Notes under the pieces: generated by a model
Told to the model about the DNA's origin: nothing
Databases searched by the model: none
The model's input: only the letters and a program-made list of their open reading frames with translations
Shown here: positions 22,599 to 35,033 of the stretch, one piece after another
Layout: each line of letters opens with the position of its first letter
Position numbering within the stretch: position 1 is the first letter of the stretch
Assembly (NCBI GenBank): GCA_029962745.1
Contig: CM057153.1
Coordinates: 14,394,435-14,458,434, forward strand
Direction of reading: 5' to 3'
From: Echinometra lucunter
Lineage: Eukaryota; Echinodermata; Echinoidea; Camarodonta; Echinometridae
DNA: 64,000 nt
Translations under genes and position numbers: made by a program

Positions 22599-24395
22599 GT
22601 CAAACAATCGTCTGCTTGGAACTTGCACCCTAATATTATAATAGTCAGGACTATAGCTTGGATGTCCATGCTGTAAGTAGCCAGAAGAAAATAGCGTAAT
22701 TTGGGTGAAAACTGATTGTTAATGTTGTTATCAGTCGTTTGATCAGATACGTATTAATATCCCTCCGATAAAGAATGTACATGCGTATATAGAGTAAAAA
22801 TAAAGGCTGGCTCTCTAACAGCATTCATGTTCCTTAACGTAAATTGTAAGATAGTTAAAAATCGAGTGGGAACATGAAATAGAAAGGAAAAAACGCGATT
22901 TCGTTGTAACAAATTTGGTCGTAGTGTCGGCCCTGAAATGCATCTGAACTAATGTTTTATGAGCTTATGAACTCAGTTATCATAGTTATCATGAATTGAT
23001 AAGATCTTTTTTTAAATGTAAAACAATAAAGAAAACAATTAAAATCTTTGTCAGCGTATCAAATGGAATTCACCCTCTTCTATTCTCAGTATATGGATTT
23101 ACCATTAAAAACAAACAAACAAAAATCATGGAGCCATAAAAATTCATTTAAAAGATAGGAAGTGAGCCAGAGGTTACCACATATATAAGGATGCATTCCA
23201 TATTCTTTGAAAACACACCTAGATATGACATATTTGAAAAGGGGCAGTATGCTCCTTATTAGAGCGTGGGGTATAGAGTAGGTTCAAGCATTGAGGGGGC
23301 AATGCTATCACGTGGGTTGCAAAGGTCTATACTAGGGTGACGAAAATATATTGACAGGGTTATTGATTAATGGGACTGTGTACTAGGATATCCTTTTGCG
23401 TTTATTTTGCCATCTCCAATGCTTATTCTCTTTTCTTTTTCTTTATATTTCTATTCAATTTGGAGAGGGGGTCTCCTCAACCCCCTTAGCTACGCCACTG
23501 CCCCTGTACACTCCGGATCATTCGCCACATTCAATGTGATCATTGGTGAGCACCGCTCTCCAAATAAATGTCAAGCGTGATTTCGAGTAAGACGAATAGT
23601 AAAAACAAATAAAGGATTTATTTACAAGTGTGAAACCTTTCTCACGTCCGTCGGTGTCAAGAAATCGAGAGAAAGATGGAAGAGAAAAACAGTGCAACAT
23701 TGAACTACTTAAACTCGCATAAACTAAACATTTCATTGAGAACTTCGGGTTGAAAACGTGACGTTTACTTTTGGGGGTAAATGTAATGTTGATCTAAGAT
23801 TTTGGCTGAAGTACTGACCTGCTAAAATATGTTTAGTTTCATGATATTTTGTCTCCCTTTTAACACTGCCATCAATCATCCTTTCTTGTATCCTTTACAA
23901 ACTTTAAGGTGCAGTTAGGCATTCAGTTTCCGAATTGTTCGATTTTCTAAGATTGAGTGGTTCAATACGTGTTGAAAAAGCGAATGAACTTTTCTTTTGA
24001 CAGATTTTCAAAACATCCTTTTCTTGCCTTTTTAAGAAGCATCTAGTTTTGAAATTTTTTTTTGTTGTTGTTGGTGGTGGTAATGAAATAGCAACTCGGC
24101 TTTTCCCTTTTGGTTATTCGCAGTTTATAATATTTTGGCCTCATAATCACTTGAAAATGAAATAATATCTTCATGAAGACAAGTTCTATTGCCAGATGAC
24201 CACCAATGCGAGGACCTTGTATAATAACGAGTAGTATGAAGATCGTCCATAGTCAAGGAGAAACATAAGACATTGAAAGTAAATACTAGTAGTGGTTTAT
24301 CAGTTGACCCTCTCTCGGTTTTTAGGTCACATCGACCTAATTGTGTTCCATCATTAAAAACATGGGAGGGGGCGTCTTCGGAGGGGTGTAGGCGC
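22599..24395. other. Unannotated DNA
   Basis: AT-rich. TTAGCTACGCCACTG at about 23487-23501 resembles the right terminus of a short hAT-like element, but no partner end was found. No gene recognised. Confidence 0.4.
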
Positions 24396-24403
24396 GTGAA
24401 CCC
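24396..24403. repeat. Left 8-bp target-site duplication
   Basis: GTGAACCC, identical to 25108-25115 on the far side of the element. Confidence 0.85.
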
Positions 24404-25107
24404 CAGGGTGACGAGAAATACGACACGTGGGGGGGGGGAGCACTTGACTTCAAAGGGCCAGTGGTCAGAAGAAATCACTCTAGCTAACAGAGGACCCTCG
24501 AGAGAGCGAATCATTCGTGGAAATTGTTGAAGAAATGCTCCATAATAAAAAGTCAGCTATTGGCATTTCTGAAACTTTTTACTTGTCAACAACGGTGTCC
24601 TCTTCCAGTTGGGAAGGTGAATACATATCATGCCCCCAAGAAACTCTGATAGAGATCACTGTTTTGATTATAGTTCGTGGTGTGTTGGTTAGATAATAGT
24701 GAATTAATTGGATACCAATTCAAGTGCTCCAACAGTCACCACTCATTCATCCCTTTTGAAATCATACATCCGTCTGTGATAAGCAAGTGTTTTGAATAGG
24801 CAAGGCTGAAATTGTATGCTATGTTTCTTTGATCTGTAGAGAACTGGAAGCCTGCCGCATTTGCCCTGTAATGATCTTCCACTTTCCTAGCGAACGAACG
24901 CGGCAAGCGAGCAAAAATTTTGTGATTTACCGTTTGATCTGCCTGCCTTATCAACATATATCTGATTTCAGCTAAATATGCAATGTGTTCAGTAAAAATT
25001 ATCAAATACGGGAAAAAACGGCGTCCCGAGGAGAGCCATACGGGACACGGGACAAATGGTTGCAATAAGGAATGATCCCGTAAAATACGGGACATCTGGT
25101 CACCCTG
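24404..25107. mobile_element. 704-bp hAT-like non-autonomous DNA transposon
   Basis: The left end reads CAGGGTGACGAGA and the right end TCTGGTCACCCTG, inverted repeats differing at one of 13 positions. Exact 8-bp duplications (GTGAACCC) flank it. An 8-bp duplication and CAGGG-type ends are hallmarks of the hAT superfamily. Near the right end, sub-terminal CCCGTATTTTACGGGA-type palindromes are visible. The interior has a 131-codon minus-strand frame with no transposase motif I recognise, so I regard it as non-autonomous or internally deleted. Confidence 0.85.
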
Positions 25108-25115
25108 GTGAACCC
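25108..25115. repeat. Right 8-bp target-site duplication
   Basis: GTGAACCC, exact match to 24396-24403. Confidence 0.85.
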
Positions 25116-25228
25116 CCTCCCCCTCCCACAATTTTGATGTGTGTTGGAGCAGTCCCCTTAACCGTTAACTTGTTGATTAACTCATTATAACGCCCTTACA
25201 ACATAAAAGATATATCATGAATGTTACC

Positions 25229-25246
25229 TGGTGTCAGGAGTGGGAT
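25229..25246 (+). mobile_element. Isolated tRNA-Leu-type primer-binding site (LTR element remnant?)
   Basis: TGGTGTCAGGAGTGGGAT is the exact complement of the 3' end (with CCA) of an animal leucine tRNA, the configuration of an LTR-retrotransposon primer-binding site. No flanking LTR, gag or pol sequence could be recognised, so only a footprint remains at most. The same core, degenerate, is the unit of the repeat at 9930-10515. Confidence 0.4.
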
Positions 25247-25839
25247 AAGCGTATTGAAGTTCATGTTTGCACTTTCATCAACGTTACACTTAACACTTTT
25301 GTTCTGTTTTAGGCAAATTACTGTGAGAAGGCAAGGAACGAAATATTCAACATGATGATGATATTCTTGTGGCGGGTAACACTGAAGAAAAGAAAGAACT
25401 ATACTATTTTTTTTAAAAAATGGCTATGGGAAAGCCCATTTCGTGTCAATATCACGTACTATTATGCCTTGTTTTTTATTCATGATAAGGAGACACCTGT
25501 CAGAAAGATCCAGAGATTCTCCTCCACAAAATGTTGGCTGGCTTGTATCGGAGAGTCATCTGTCCTCAAAGATCACCATGACAGGTCCCAAGAGAGAACC
25601 TAGAAGTTACATATTGGCCTGGGACAGTATTCTAAATATTAGATATCTACCACGTTAACAGAAAGGACAACGCCCCTCCTTTTATATAAAAAGTTCTGGG
25701 TAGGCCCTACCTTGAGGGCTTTCTTTCCTGGTGGAGGTGATGTGGGATACAATTATTGTTGGCGGATCGATTGACACGATACCGGTGTATCTGGTGATGA
25801 AATATGGAGGCGGTAAATCAAAACAGGACCGTGGGGAAC

Positions 25840-26560
25840 AGAAGGAGATGCAAGCCCAGTGGAGATGTGAAAGGTGATGAGGGTATAGGTCTATGGTTTG
25901 GGTGAGAGAAGGGGAGTAAGGAGGTTGAGTGGATGGAAGAGGAGGAGGAGGAGGAGGGGAGAGGAAGAGGAGGAGGAGGAGGGCGGATAATGAGGGAAAG
26001 AGGAGGATTGAAAGGAAGAAAAACGGAGAATATGGGAGCTCAATTGAGATGTGAAAAAATGATGAGGATTGGGTAAGAGAAGGAAGGTGGAGGAGATGGA
26101 AGAAGGAGTAGGAGGAATAACAGACGAGATTTAAGCAGAAATGAGATGTAGCTGAATGGTGATAAGTCTTTGGGTAAGATAAGGGAGTAAGAAGGTGGAG
26201 GAGAGAATACCAGGAGGAAGAGAAGAGTTAAAGGAGGAAGATGGGGGTGAAGATGGAAGAGACAGAAGGAAAAAACAGAGGAGATGCCAGCTGACTTGAG
26301 ATGTGGAAGATGATGAAACCGATAGATGAAGGGATTAAGAAGATTGAAGATGAGCAGGATGTCATCAATGGATAGGTCGAGGATGGGGTAATGAGGAGAG
26401 AATAGGAGGAGTAGGAGGAGAAATAAGAGGAAGAGGAGAACAGAGGAGATGCCAGTAGAAAGGTGATGAGTGTGATGGAAGAAGGGAGTAAGGAGGTGGA
26501 TGAGATGCAAGATCAGCTGGAATGAAGAGGCTGAAGAAGAAGAAATGGGGAAAAGGAAAT
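25840..26560. repeat. Purine-strand degenerate tandem repeat
   Basis: Modules beginning GAGATGC(A/C)AG or TTGAGATGTG and continuing GGTGATGAG, GGGTAAGAGAAGGGAGTAAG, GGAGGTGGA and (GGA)n recur at about 25846, 26033, 26136, 26282, 26445 and 26508, with spacing of about 60-190 bp. Nearly all bases on the plus strand are purines or T. The 242-codon minus-strand frame (26040-26768), Leu/Ser/Pro/Phe-rich with repeated segments, is an artefact. Confidence 0.65.
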
Positions 26561-26769
26561 CATCTAGAAAGAAAAGAAGTATGCAGATGACGGATTCCGG
26601 AACTAAGCAGAACATGACATGATTTAAGGAGTAATTTAGAAAACAGTGTGACATAGAAGGTAGATGCGGATACAGTCTGAAGCCCAGAAAAACAATTCTG
26701 AATACTGCCATGACTGCAGAGGAAGAAAGTGAAAAGGGAGATGAAAGATTAGTTATTTGTAAAAGCAAG

Positions 26770-28080
26770 CTTGCGGACTGAATTAAAATGAATTCAAACG
26801 AGTATATTATACCCTCAAAAAGAAGGGGGAAAATGAAGAAAATGTCATGGTATAACTAAAAAAAAAATAGAATTTAAAAAATAGAGAATTTAAGAAATAG
26901 AACTTTTTCATAATGAATTGACACGGAAATAATTTTACCTACTCCAGTGCTTCAGTTCATCGATGACGGACAGAGGATGACTACAGAGAAGAAATTCGTA
27001 TCAAAACGAACTGTTATTCCCCTCAATGGTTATCGATATTCATATTTTGGATCATAAAAGTGCGAGGCAGGGGTAAGAGTTTCAAATAAAGTGCAACCGT
27101 GACATCGAATAGAGAGATGTAAGTACAGGATTTACGTTCAATGTTTATATACAAACATAGCGAGCATCGCTTCAGCTACGAATCCGAAGTTTCAATTCTG
27201 AACAATGCAATGCTACCTTTCTTAGGTTAACAAGTAGAGAAAAAGACGAGATAACAAAAATGAAAATGAAAATAATGTTGCGGATCATTGGAAGATTTTA
27301 CTTGGCATTACTTTGGCTCATCTGTGGACCCCTCTTGGTAAAATCATAACAAAATGTCACACGTCGTGCTTGGTTCCGTTAACCCTATCGCCCTTGGCTG
27401 TTTTAAGAAATGTATATTTTCAACCATACTTAGACTATCCCGGACGTTAGGGGTTAATGGTGATGGCTTGTGTGACGAAACAATGTGGAGAAAGGAGTAT
27501 GAAATATTTTAGATGTTTCCATGTAGTGAAATCGATGACAAGTTCTTGGATACATCGAAAACATTTAATGTTGGCAGATTTTATATGGGTGGCGTTTGTG
27601 ACGACACTACTGATAGAGTTCCCATTTTTCATCGCCTAATACTTCCAACATGTCCGAAGGGCGGACTTGATTTAAAAAACAGGACGTCTTCTAGCGCGCG
27701 GGGGGGGGGGGGAGATGAATGAAAATACGGGCAGTATGCGGGAGGAGGTCCTGTTTTTTTCCTTTTCACGTTATATTCTCCTCCCCCTCCCTCCTCTCTC
27801 TATCTTTTACATTACCCTTTTCTTCCGCAAGTTGATGGGGCACGAACCCCGCCCTCCCGTAGGTACGCCACTGAAAATGATAACTACAACCGCATGGGCA
27901 ACAAAAGTAAATACAAGAATGTCAAAGCACACAAACAGACAAAACAGCCAACAAGCAAACACATCGGGAAGCGCCTTGCGAACAAACATGACTGATCCTA
28001 AACTGCCCAAGGCATCAAACCTCATCACCTGACTTGCCTTTCTTCCCATTTGACCCACTTCATCACCAAGGAACCCCCAG
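26770..28080. other. Unannotated DNA
   Basis: Poly-G at about 27701-27713. GTAGGTACGCCACTG at about 27859-27873 resembles a hAT-like right terminus with no left partner found. No gene recognised. Confidence 0.4.
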
Positions 28081-28100
28081 GAACCACGGGTCAGCTGTAC

Positions 28101-28119
28101 GGGTCATGACCCCTGACCC
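28101..28119. promoter_or_regulatory. Nuclear-receptor half-site palindrome with third half-site
   Basis: GGGTCATGACCC is a perfect zero-spaced inverted repeat of the GGGTCA half-site, followed after one base by TGACCC. Further half-sites lie nearby at 28088, 28225, 28241 and 28277. Candidate cis-regulatory module, motif evidence only. Confidence 0.35.
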
Positions 28120-29143
28120 TTTGTGGCCAAGTTGTTTCCACTCGGAGGAACAAAGGATAAACGGGGATACTCCCTAAAGTGTATTCATATGTGACTGTCG
28201 GGTTGTATTCACTTTACCATGGTATGACCTATACCATTCAGGGTCAGGTACGTCGGTCAAAATATGACTGAAATGTGGGTCAAGGTTCGTGCACTGTAAT
28301 TTTTTTGTTTAGCCAGGGGTGTTCACTTTAACTATATCCATAAATTTATCTTGTTCTCCCATTGGTTTATACTGGCTACATATACACCTACATATCATTT
28401 CCCTTTCCGTCATAAATTTTGTTTTACATAATGATAGAAATAACTACCGTACCTTTTATACCATAATATCCATAACTTGATTGATATGATTAGTTCTTTA
28501 GTTTAGTTTATTTTTCTTATTTCTCATAACAAAATACAATGAAATACATATATTCATACAAGAGAAGTACATAACACATAATAAATATCTCAAATTAATA
28601 AATGGAATTTGATAATAGACAAAACAAAAATTATAGGAGAAATGAGAGAAAATCAGCCTAGCATAGCTTGTAAGAAGTGGCTGATTCCCTGTATCATTAA
28701 ACACTTCTCTTGAAACAATCACCAAACGAGTTCTTAAGCTGACGCTGTTCCAATTAAATCTGGCGTTGTTTATGTTGCTGCTTCTGCTACTTCTGAAGAT
28801 TTTGTTTCTGTTTCTACTTCTAATTCTGACTCTACTCCTGCTGCTGCAAGTGCTAGTACTTCTATAGCGCTTATACTCCTGCTACGACACTCAGCTTGTG
28901 ACGCTGGTCCTGCTTTTCTGTTTGGTTAAGTTTGATTTTCCGGAGGGAAAAATGCAAGAACTTACAGTACACTCACTTCCAACCGCTGACCCGCCTTCAT
29001 CCATTCAATTCTATAAAATATCCAGCAAATATTTGTCCAACATATCTCAGGCGGCGGCCATAAGCGACTGTCATAATTCTACCGGTCATGCCGACGACAT
29101 ATTACTTCGGCCAGTTCGGAGAGTTTGGCTGCGAGCCAGTTTA

Positions 29144-29194
29144 AGGTCACTAAGGTCAAACTGAAGAGGGATTCATGGGAGCGGTCAGAGGTCA
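29144..29194 (+). promoter_or_regulatory. DR3 and DR1-like nuclear-receptor motifs
   Basis: AGGTCA-CTA-AGGTCA (29144-29158) is a perfect direct repeat with three-base spacing, the class bound by VDR/PXR-type receptors with RXR. CGGTCA-G-AGGTCA (29182-29194) follows as a one-base-spaced repeat. Confidence 0.35.
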
Positions 29195-29299
29195 ACAAGT
29201 CTAGCCCAGCTGACCAGACACCAGGCACGTGCGGCTGATTTACGACGCGACCTGTGAGGTGGCTAGACGGACACGCGACCAGCTAGACCAGAGATGACC

Positions 29300-32200
29300 T
29301 TGTGGTCAAGCACCGGGCTGGAAGGATGGTCCATGGCGGTCCATGATCCAGCCAGAGTGCTGTCTTTGAGTTTTTCGCTCCATGATTTGTGAGAAGTAGT
29401 CAAGGCTACCTTACAGGCAAAATTTTTTTGGTAGTTCTGGAAGAGTAGGCCGTTTGAACATTCAATCCTGTCATATATTTTTTAGTATCATTCAACGAAT
29501 ATTGCTAATTGCGTTGATGGGAACAGATATGACAGAAAACAAGGACGAAGGTCCACTAAGCAACTGCGTTAGTTTGTTGCATACTTTACAAGATGTCGAT
29601 GAAATATTTCAGTTCCACGTAAACATGCAAAGGAGATGCACCCCACTTAAAGTTTTATTTACAAAAATGTTCATTACATTCAGCAGCAGTCTAAGGATTA
29701 AATCTGATTCGTTGTCTGGTTATATTAATATATTTATTAATTCCTTAAATGTTTTTGAGTGTCGAAATAAATGTTATGGATTCATTTTTTAAAAGTCCCA
29801 CGGCAGTACAGATGTAGATTTAAGTTTGGGCGATGAATGACCAAAACATTCATAAATACTCGTCACACCCCATAACAATTCTTATCACATCCGTGAAATT
29901 GAATTTTCACAGCTGTTACAAACTTAATCCTTTTTGGGCGCGTGGTTTAGTGATGCATACATCATAACGGTATGATTCGATACGAGATCAGATAGGTTAA
30001 CATATCCAAAAATGATAGATAACTATATCATAATTATACATAAATAATCTGATGGTTGAGGGTTGTTAAAAGTTTTGTCACGCGTGAGGCAGCAATTTTT
30101 AGCTTGCCAAAACTCTCATTCATCCAAATAACTCACTTTCTCTCAACAGTCTGACTCCCGGGCCTTTCTCTCCCCCCCCCCCCCCGCCCCCTCCCGAACT
30201 CCCTGTCTCTATGCATGCATTAGGCAGTTAAGCATGGCATAAGTCCATCTACTTTACTCAGTGTTGACAATTTATTAAAGTGGCCATTCAAACTTGTTGA
30301 ATCCTTCAATTTAGCTCTTCCATTAGTTTTCATGACCCTCTTTTCCGCTTTGCCATCCATATTTTTTTCTTTCCCTTGTGTCTTTCTCCTTTTCTTTCAC
30401 TCTTCTTTTTTCTTCTCTCAATTCTATCTCCATTTCTCTTTCATCAGGCTGTCAAACTTCCCTTAAAAATAATTCAATTAACATTACGTCTTCGGAAATG
30501 AGTTCCATTAATCATACAACATGGTACCTTCGCTCAATATAGCTGAAGAAGGTCGTAAGCTGCCACCTACTGGAACCGTTGACTCTTGTATTGAGCCTCG
30601 GGGAATAAGATAAACCAGTAATGAACGGGTTAAATCTTTTGATCCGTTTCATACCCAGCGATGGTGTGGTCTGCCATCCGCCTATATCCATCAGGATTTG
30701 AAGAGGACCCTGCCAAACAGGTTGATGGCAAGGATTAATCACTAGGTTTCCATCAGAGGCAGGGAGGTGCCCTTTGATCATGGAAGCTTCCATAAGTCCT
30801 GGACCTGTAACGATAGGACCAAAGATTACAAGAGACAGGTAGAATATGATGATAGAGTTAGCTGTCTAGCTGTCACTCACACGCCACTTGTTTACCATAT
30901 CAAATCCGTTCGCACCCTGGGACACCGCAAACCAATGTTATGGAACAAAAACGATATAATACCCCAAATCCAACATTTTTGCAAGATTGGATGTATGGCC
31001 AAGAATTTCTTCCCCATACCCTGCTCGTATGTGGCCCCGGTTGTCATAATTGATATGTTTCTCAAGCCAGTGGCATCTCCGTCATGACGGTATTGCGATA
31101 TCTAAACGATATAATAGAAACGCATGGAAAATCCACCCCTCAATTTAGCATATTTTGAATTTTGAGGGTATTGTCATGTCACAACATATTTTAGATCGGG
31201 TGGGACTGGGTGAGTCAAATCGGGTTCGAATTCTGAACATAAGGAGGGTGCACGTAGACAGGTGGCACAGGTATAATCGTTTGAGGATACTTTTGTTTCT
31301 GCAAATATGACAGAAGCAATGAAGGTAATAAGATTTGGCATAGCAATGACTCGGCCTATCAACCACCCAATCAATCCTTTGTACTGCGATAGGCCTAACA
31401 CAGGCACAGAAGTATAAGTTCAGCTGTTTATTTTGTTATGAAGATAGGATTTTCATAGTTTATCATTTAATCTTTATTTGATTGTTAATGGAGTTTTAAT
31501 ATTTTACTGCTGACCGTTTACGCTACAGCATTCCTCGCGTTATTAAAAGCAAAACATCTGTTTTTGAGACACAAGGTGACAAACGACGGAAAAGCAAATT
31601 ATTATAAGAATGTTTTCCTTCTTAAGACCAAAATGTACAGTGCTTTTTAAGAATTCAAAGAGGAAAACATTCCCTTCAGATTTCCAAAAGTCTTGAACTG
31701 GAGCAGTGGTCTGGGATAAGAATTTTGAACCCCAAGTAAAAATTGCCCTTGTTAATCAATAGCCTATACAGGATGTGCTCTACATAGCTCGAATTATGTA
31801 TACTCGACATCCATACACTTTGCTAATATGATATCTGGCAAAACAATTCTAGGATTAGATTATTCTGTTCTGTGATCATTTAGTTGTGTTCTGAGGGCAA
31901 AACGAATTTCGACGAACATTCATAACCAGGAGGCGATTTCCTCCTTAAAGCTATGTTGCCTTTCTAAGTTCAAAATAACTTAGGTTGACGCCCTTTTGGG
32001 CTTAAATCAAAACAACATGACTAGGCCTATCAGCATCCATCTATTTAGTGCAAAGAGAAATATGTTACCACAAACAACTAGTAAAGTGACAATGTGGTTT
32101 TGTGGAGAAAGAGTTCTCAAAGTTCTCTCCATATTTTCATGTGGCACAGCCAATGAATTAACGCCTGTTTGGGTCTTAATGTGGCATCAACCAATAATCC

Positions 32201-33357
32201 AACCGCTCTAATAACTCAGCTTACATGAAAGGCTTTCACTTCGACAAATGTCATGCGATAATTTGCATCAATATATTTTAAGCTGCTTGACATGCAATAA
32301 CAACAACAACAATATTGCTAGTTTCAGGATTTTGTTGTTTGCGTGTTAATGAAGGTATGCCGCTTTGGCGCATTTCTTTTTTTTTTTTTTGCATTTCATT
32401 TTGGACCGATTAAAAAAAAAACACAGGGGGGGGGGGGGTGTAGAAATTACCACCAGATCACCTACAAATGCCATGTTTGAGGGTGTTATTTGTTTGTTTG
32501 TTTAATTTTTTGTTTATATTTCGTTTCGTGGTTTGTTCTGATGTCTTTAGAAATGTTGAAGTATGTTTCGTATACCCCAAACTGGCCTACCTATTTTTTT
32601 CTGAACGCTTAAGACTGAAATCGATTTATAGAAAGAAAGCAAAAAAGAAGGGCATCACCGAGTCTTGGCCTAGTTGCACTGACCTTACGGACGCTGTTCA
32701 TTGACACTACAACAAAAAATGCGAAATTCAAACATTGTATGACAGGCACTTCTCTCTCACCTTTTTACCAATCCAACCATAATTCATAAGTCAAGTTCGA
32801 ACCCTACCACTTCGCCTTTGTATTAGAGGCCCTGCGGGGGAGCGTGATGGGACCACCTTATGAATCGGTCGGTTGAGTTCGGGCTGACTCCTCGGCTAAC
32901 TCCCGGGGCGGGATGTCCTGCAGCTTTGGGTAATGTTCAACAACATGGCGTAAATTGTTGTTGACGCTCTGTAAGAGGTTCGCTCCTGGCCCGGGCCCTC
33001 CCCGACCAACAGGTCGAGAGCCTGGAACATTATTCATGTTATTGGAGCGTAACGAGCAGCTGATCTTTTGGTCCGTTTGAAACCTTTCAGTATAAAAGAT
33101 GTGAATAACATTCTCAGGTCTTACTTTTCCCCTCTTGTTTCTGATATTTCACATTTTATTCCTCCCTCCCCCTTTGTCTGCTCTGATTGATGGTATGTTG
33201 CATATGATTGTGATTTATGGAGATTCAATTGTCGCGGTTGTCCTAGGCCGAATTTACGGTCACAAGGAGGGAGAGAGGGGGGGGGGGGCGGGTATATATA
33301 GGACTACAAGTATAAATTGGAAAAGGGCAGAGATGAAGGAGAGAAAGAGGCAGAAAC
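29300..33357. other. Unannotated DNA
   Basis: Poly-C at about 30173-30185. A lone B-box-like GGGTTCGAATTCTG near 31220 without an A box. A GC-richer block at about 32820-33060 of unknown origin. Open frames of up to about 112 codons (e.g. 29454-29792 plus, 30767-31087 plus) have no recognised motif. Confidence 0.4.

Positions 33358-33414
<57 letters not shown>
33358..33414. repeat. (GA)n microsatellite
   Basis: GA repeat interrupted once by AAA. Overlapping Arg/Glu and Leu/Ser frames are artefacts. Confidence 0.95.
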
Positions 33415-33417
<3 letters not shown>

Positions 33418-34869
33418 GCGGGGCTCAATCGGAAGGGAAAATAGGGAGATGTCTATTCAGATTATATGCTATTTCAAAAGGTGTTGTCGTGTCGTCCAAG
33501 TTGCAGGTAAGCGCGACAGCTTTACAGCAGTGAATCTAGACATCAAAATAAAGAAAACGAAAGGAAGAGATTGAATCTTAGGTGATAACGCAACTCTATG
33601 GCCTACTGCATCTCGATGCATAGCAGACCCTTTGACATAAGAGCTTGATTTTTTGACCCCCCCCCCCTCCCCCCAATGAATAGAGAAATAAATAAATAAA
33701 ACAGTTATGAGCATTGAGGGAATAACGATTGATAAAGACAGGAACTATGTCCTCAAATAAAGGTAACTGCTGGATCTGAATGAGCAAAACTTTATGCATT
33801 ATCAAGCTCCACCTTTATCGATATATATGCCTATTAAGACGGGATTTCTTAAGATAATGCTGGGTGCTGTTTATAACATAGGTAAAGGTACGGTAAAACA
33901 TCTCAAGAAAAAGTAGACCGCGGCACAAAATTTCATTTAAATGGGCGTGGCCTTCATTCCCCCCCCCTTCTGCAAGTGTCCCCTGTCATGCCTGCGGGCT
34001 ACCTTCAAAACAATTCTGAGACTATTATTAATGGCCTTTGGAAAAGGTGGATTCAACTTGGAATTCTTTTTCCTTTGAAGTTTATCCCTTAGTTTTTCTT
34101 TCCGCTCAAGCTATGTTAATTAATTTTTCATCCTTACAACACACAATAATTCAATTACACCTCTTCATATTTGGTCCGTAAAAGATAACCCGGACGCAGG
34201 AGCGTTATTCCGTGACGTTTTCTCACCATGTGATAGTAATGTGATTGTTACATGAATTTACCAACAATAGCCCCTTCATCGTGGGGGACTGATCCAACCG
34301 CTGCTAAGTAAAATGATGTCATATATAGGTCAGTCTCTGTCAGTGAAGTAAAAAAGTTAAATGCATGCCCGTATGGGTTACATTTCCCTGGGGATACGAT
34401 GGCTGAACCATTTTAATATTAAATATCATCAGCAGTGTTATACAAGATGATTCAGGAACTTTCCATATGGTTTCAAAATGTATCAATTTATTCATTTGGT
34501 GTTCATAAAGCACACGGGATATACTGATCACAGTAAAATATTTGACCATGTTGGTTGGTTACGTTACCTGACAAGCATGTGCATGTTTTGTAATGTAAGT
34601 ATTACTACTCGTCATTGGGGAAGTAAACGAAAACAGACCAAAAGAGTGGCAAAAATGAAACGTAGATATTATCATAAGAAAGGTAATTACAAGAATGAGT
34701 AGATTTCACCGTTTTCTGAAATTAAAGCATTCTTCATTATTGACTTCTTCTGTAACGACGAATTCTGAAACGTGAATTTCTATCTTGATAGGTGTTTTAC
34801 TTTTTACCTTATGTATTTAGCAAATATAAATAACATTTCATTTAAAATGTTTTTGCGAGTATCACGATT
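33415..34869. other. Unannotated DNA
   Basis: C-rich runs near 33657-33675 and 33959-33967; otherwise AT-rich with nothing recognised. Confidence 0.4.
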
Positions 34870-35024
34870 TTATAATTTCGCGAAAATATAAAACACACGG
34901 AGATAACTTTTCTAGGCAAATGCATGTGGCATCGGTTGCTCCGCGCCTTTGGAGCTCTTTACCAATCCAACTTCGTACCTTCAAATCGGAATTTAAAACT
35001 TGTTCTTTTCCGGCAATTATGTGA
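34870..35024 (+). pseudogene. LINE reverse transcriptase C-terminal remnant (CR1/L2-like)
   Basis: The plus-strand frame ending at the TGA 35022-35024 reads ...H-G-D-N-F-S-R-Q-M..., then S-V-A-P-R-L-W-S-S-L-P and L-R-T-F-K-S-E-F-K-T. This is the hallmark end of non-LTR retrotransposon ORF2 proteins (consensus ...APRLWNSLP..LR......FK..LK...). Only the last ~50 residues remain; everything upstream is missing, as expected of 5'-truncated reverse transcription. The downstream sequence GGCGCTATACGAAATG and the following repeat are its 3' region. Confidence 0.8.
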
Positions 35025-35033
35025 ATAATAATG

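Noticed and set aside
24736..25131. 131-codon minus-strand frame as a hAT transposase
   Set aside because: Too short, runs through the terminal inverted repeat itself, and has no transposase or dimerisation motif.
26040..26768. 242-codon minus-strand Leu/Ser/Pro/Phe-rich frame resembling a membrane protein
   Set aside because: Opposite strand of a purine-rich modular repeat; hydrophobicity results from CT-rich codons.
31200..31235. B-box-like GGGTTCGAATTCTG as a possible tRNA
   Set aside because: No A box at correct distance and no acceptor pairing.
32785..32860. Minus-strand GGGTTCGAACTT as a tRNA or SINE promoter
   Set aside because: No matching A box or clover-leaf; too weak to annotate.
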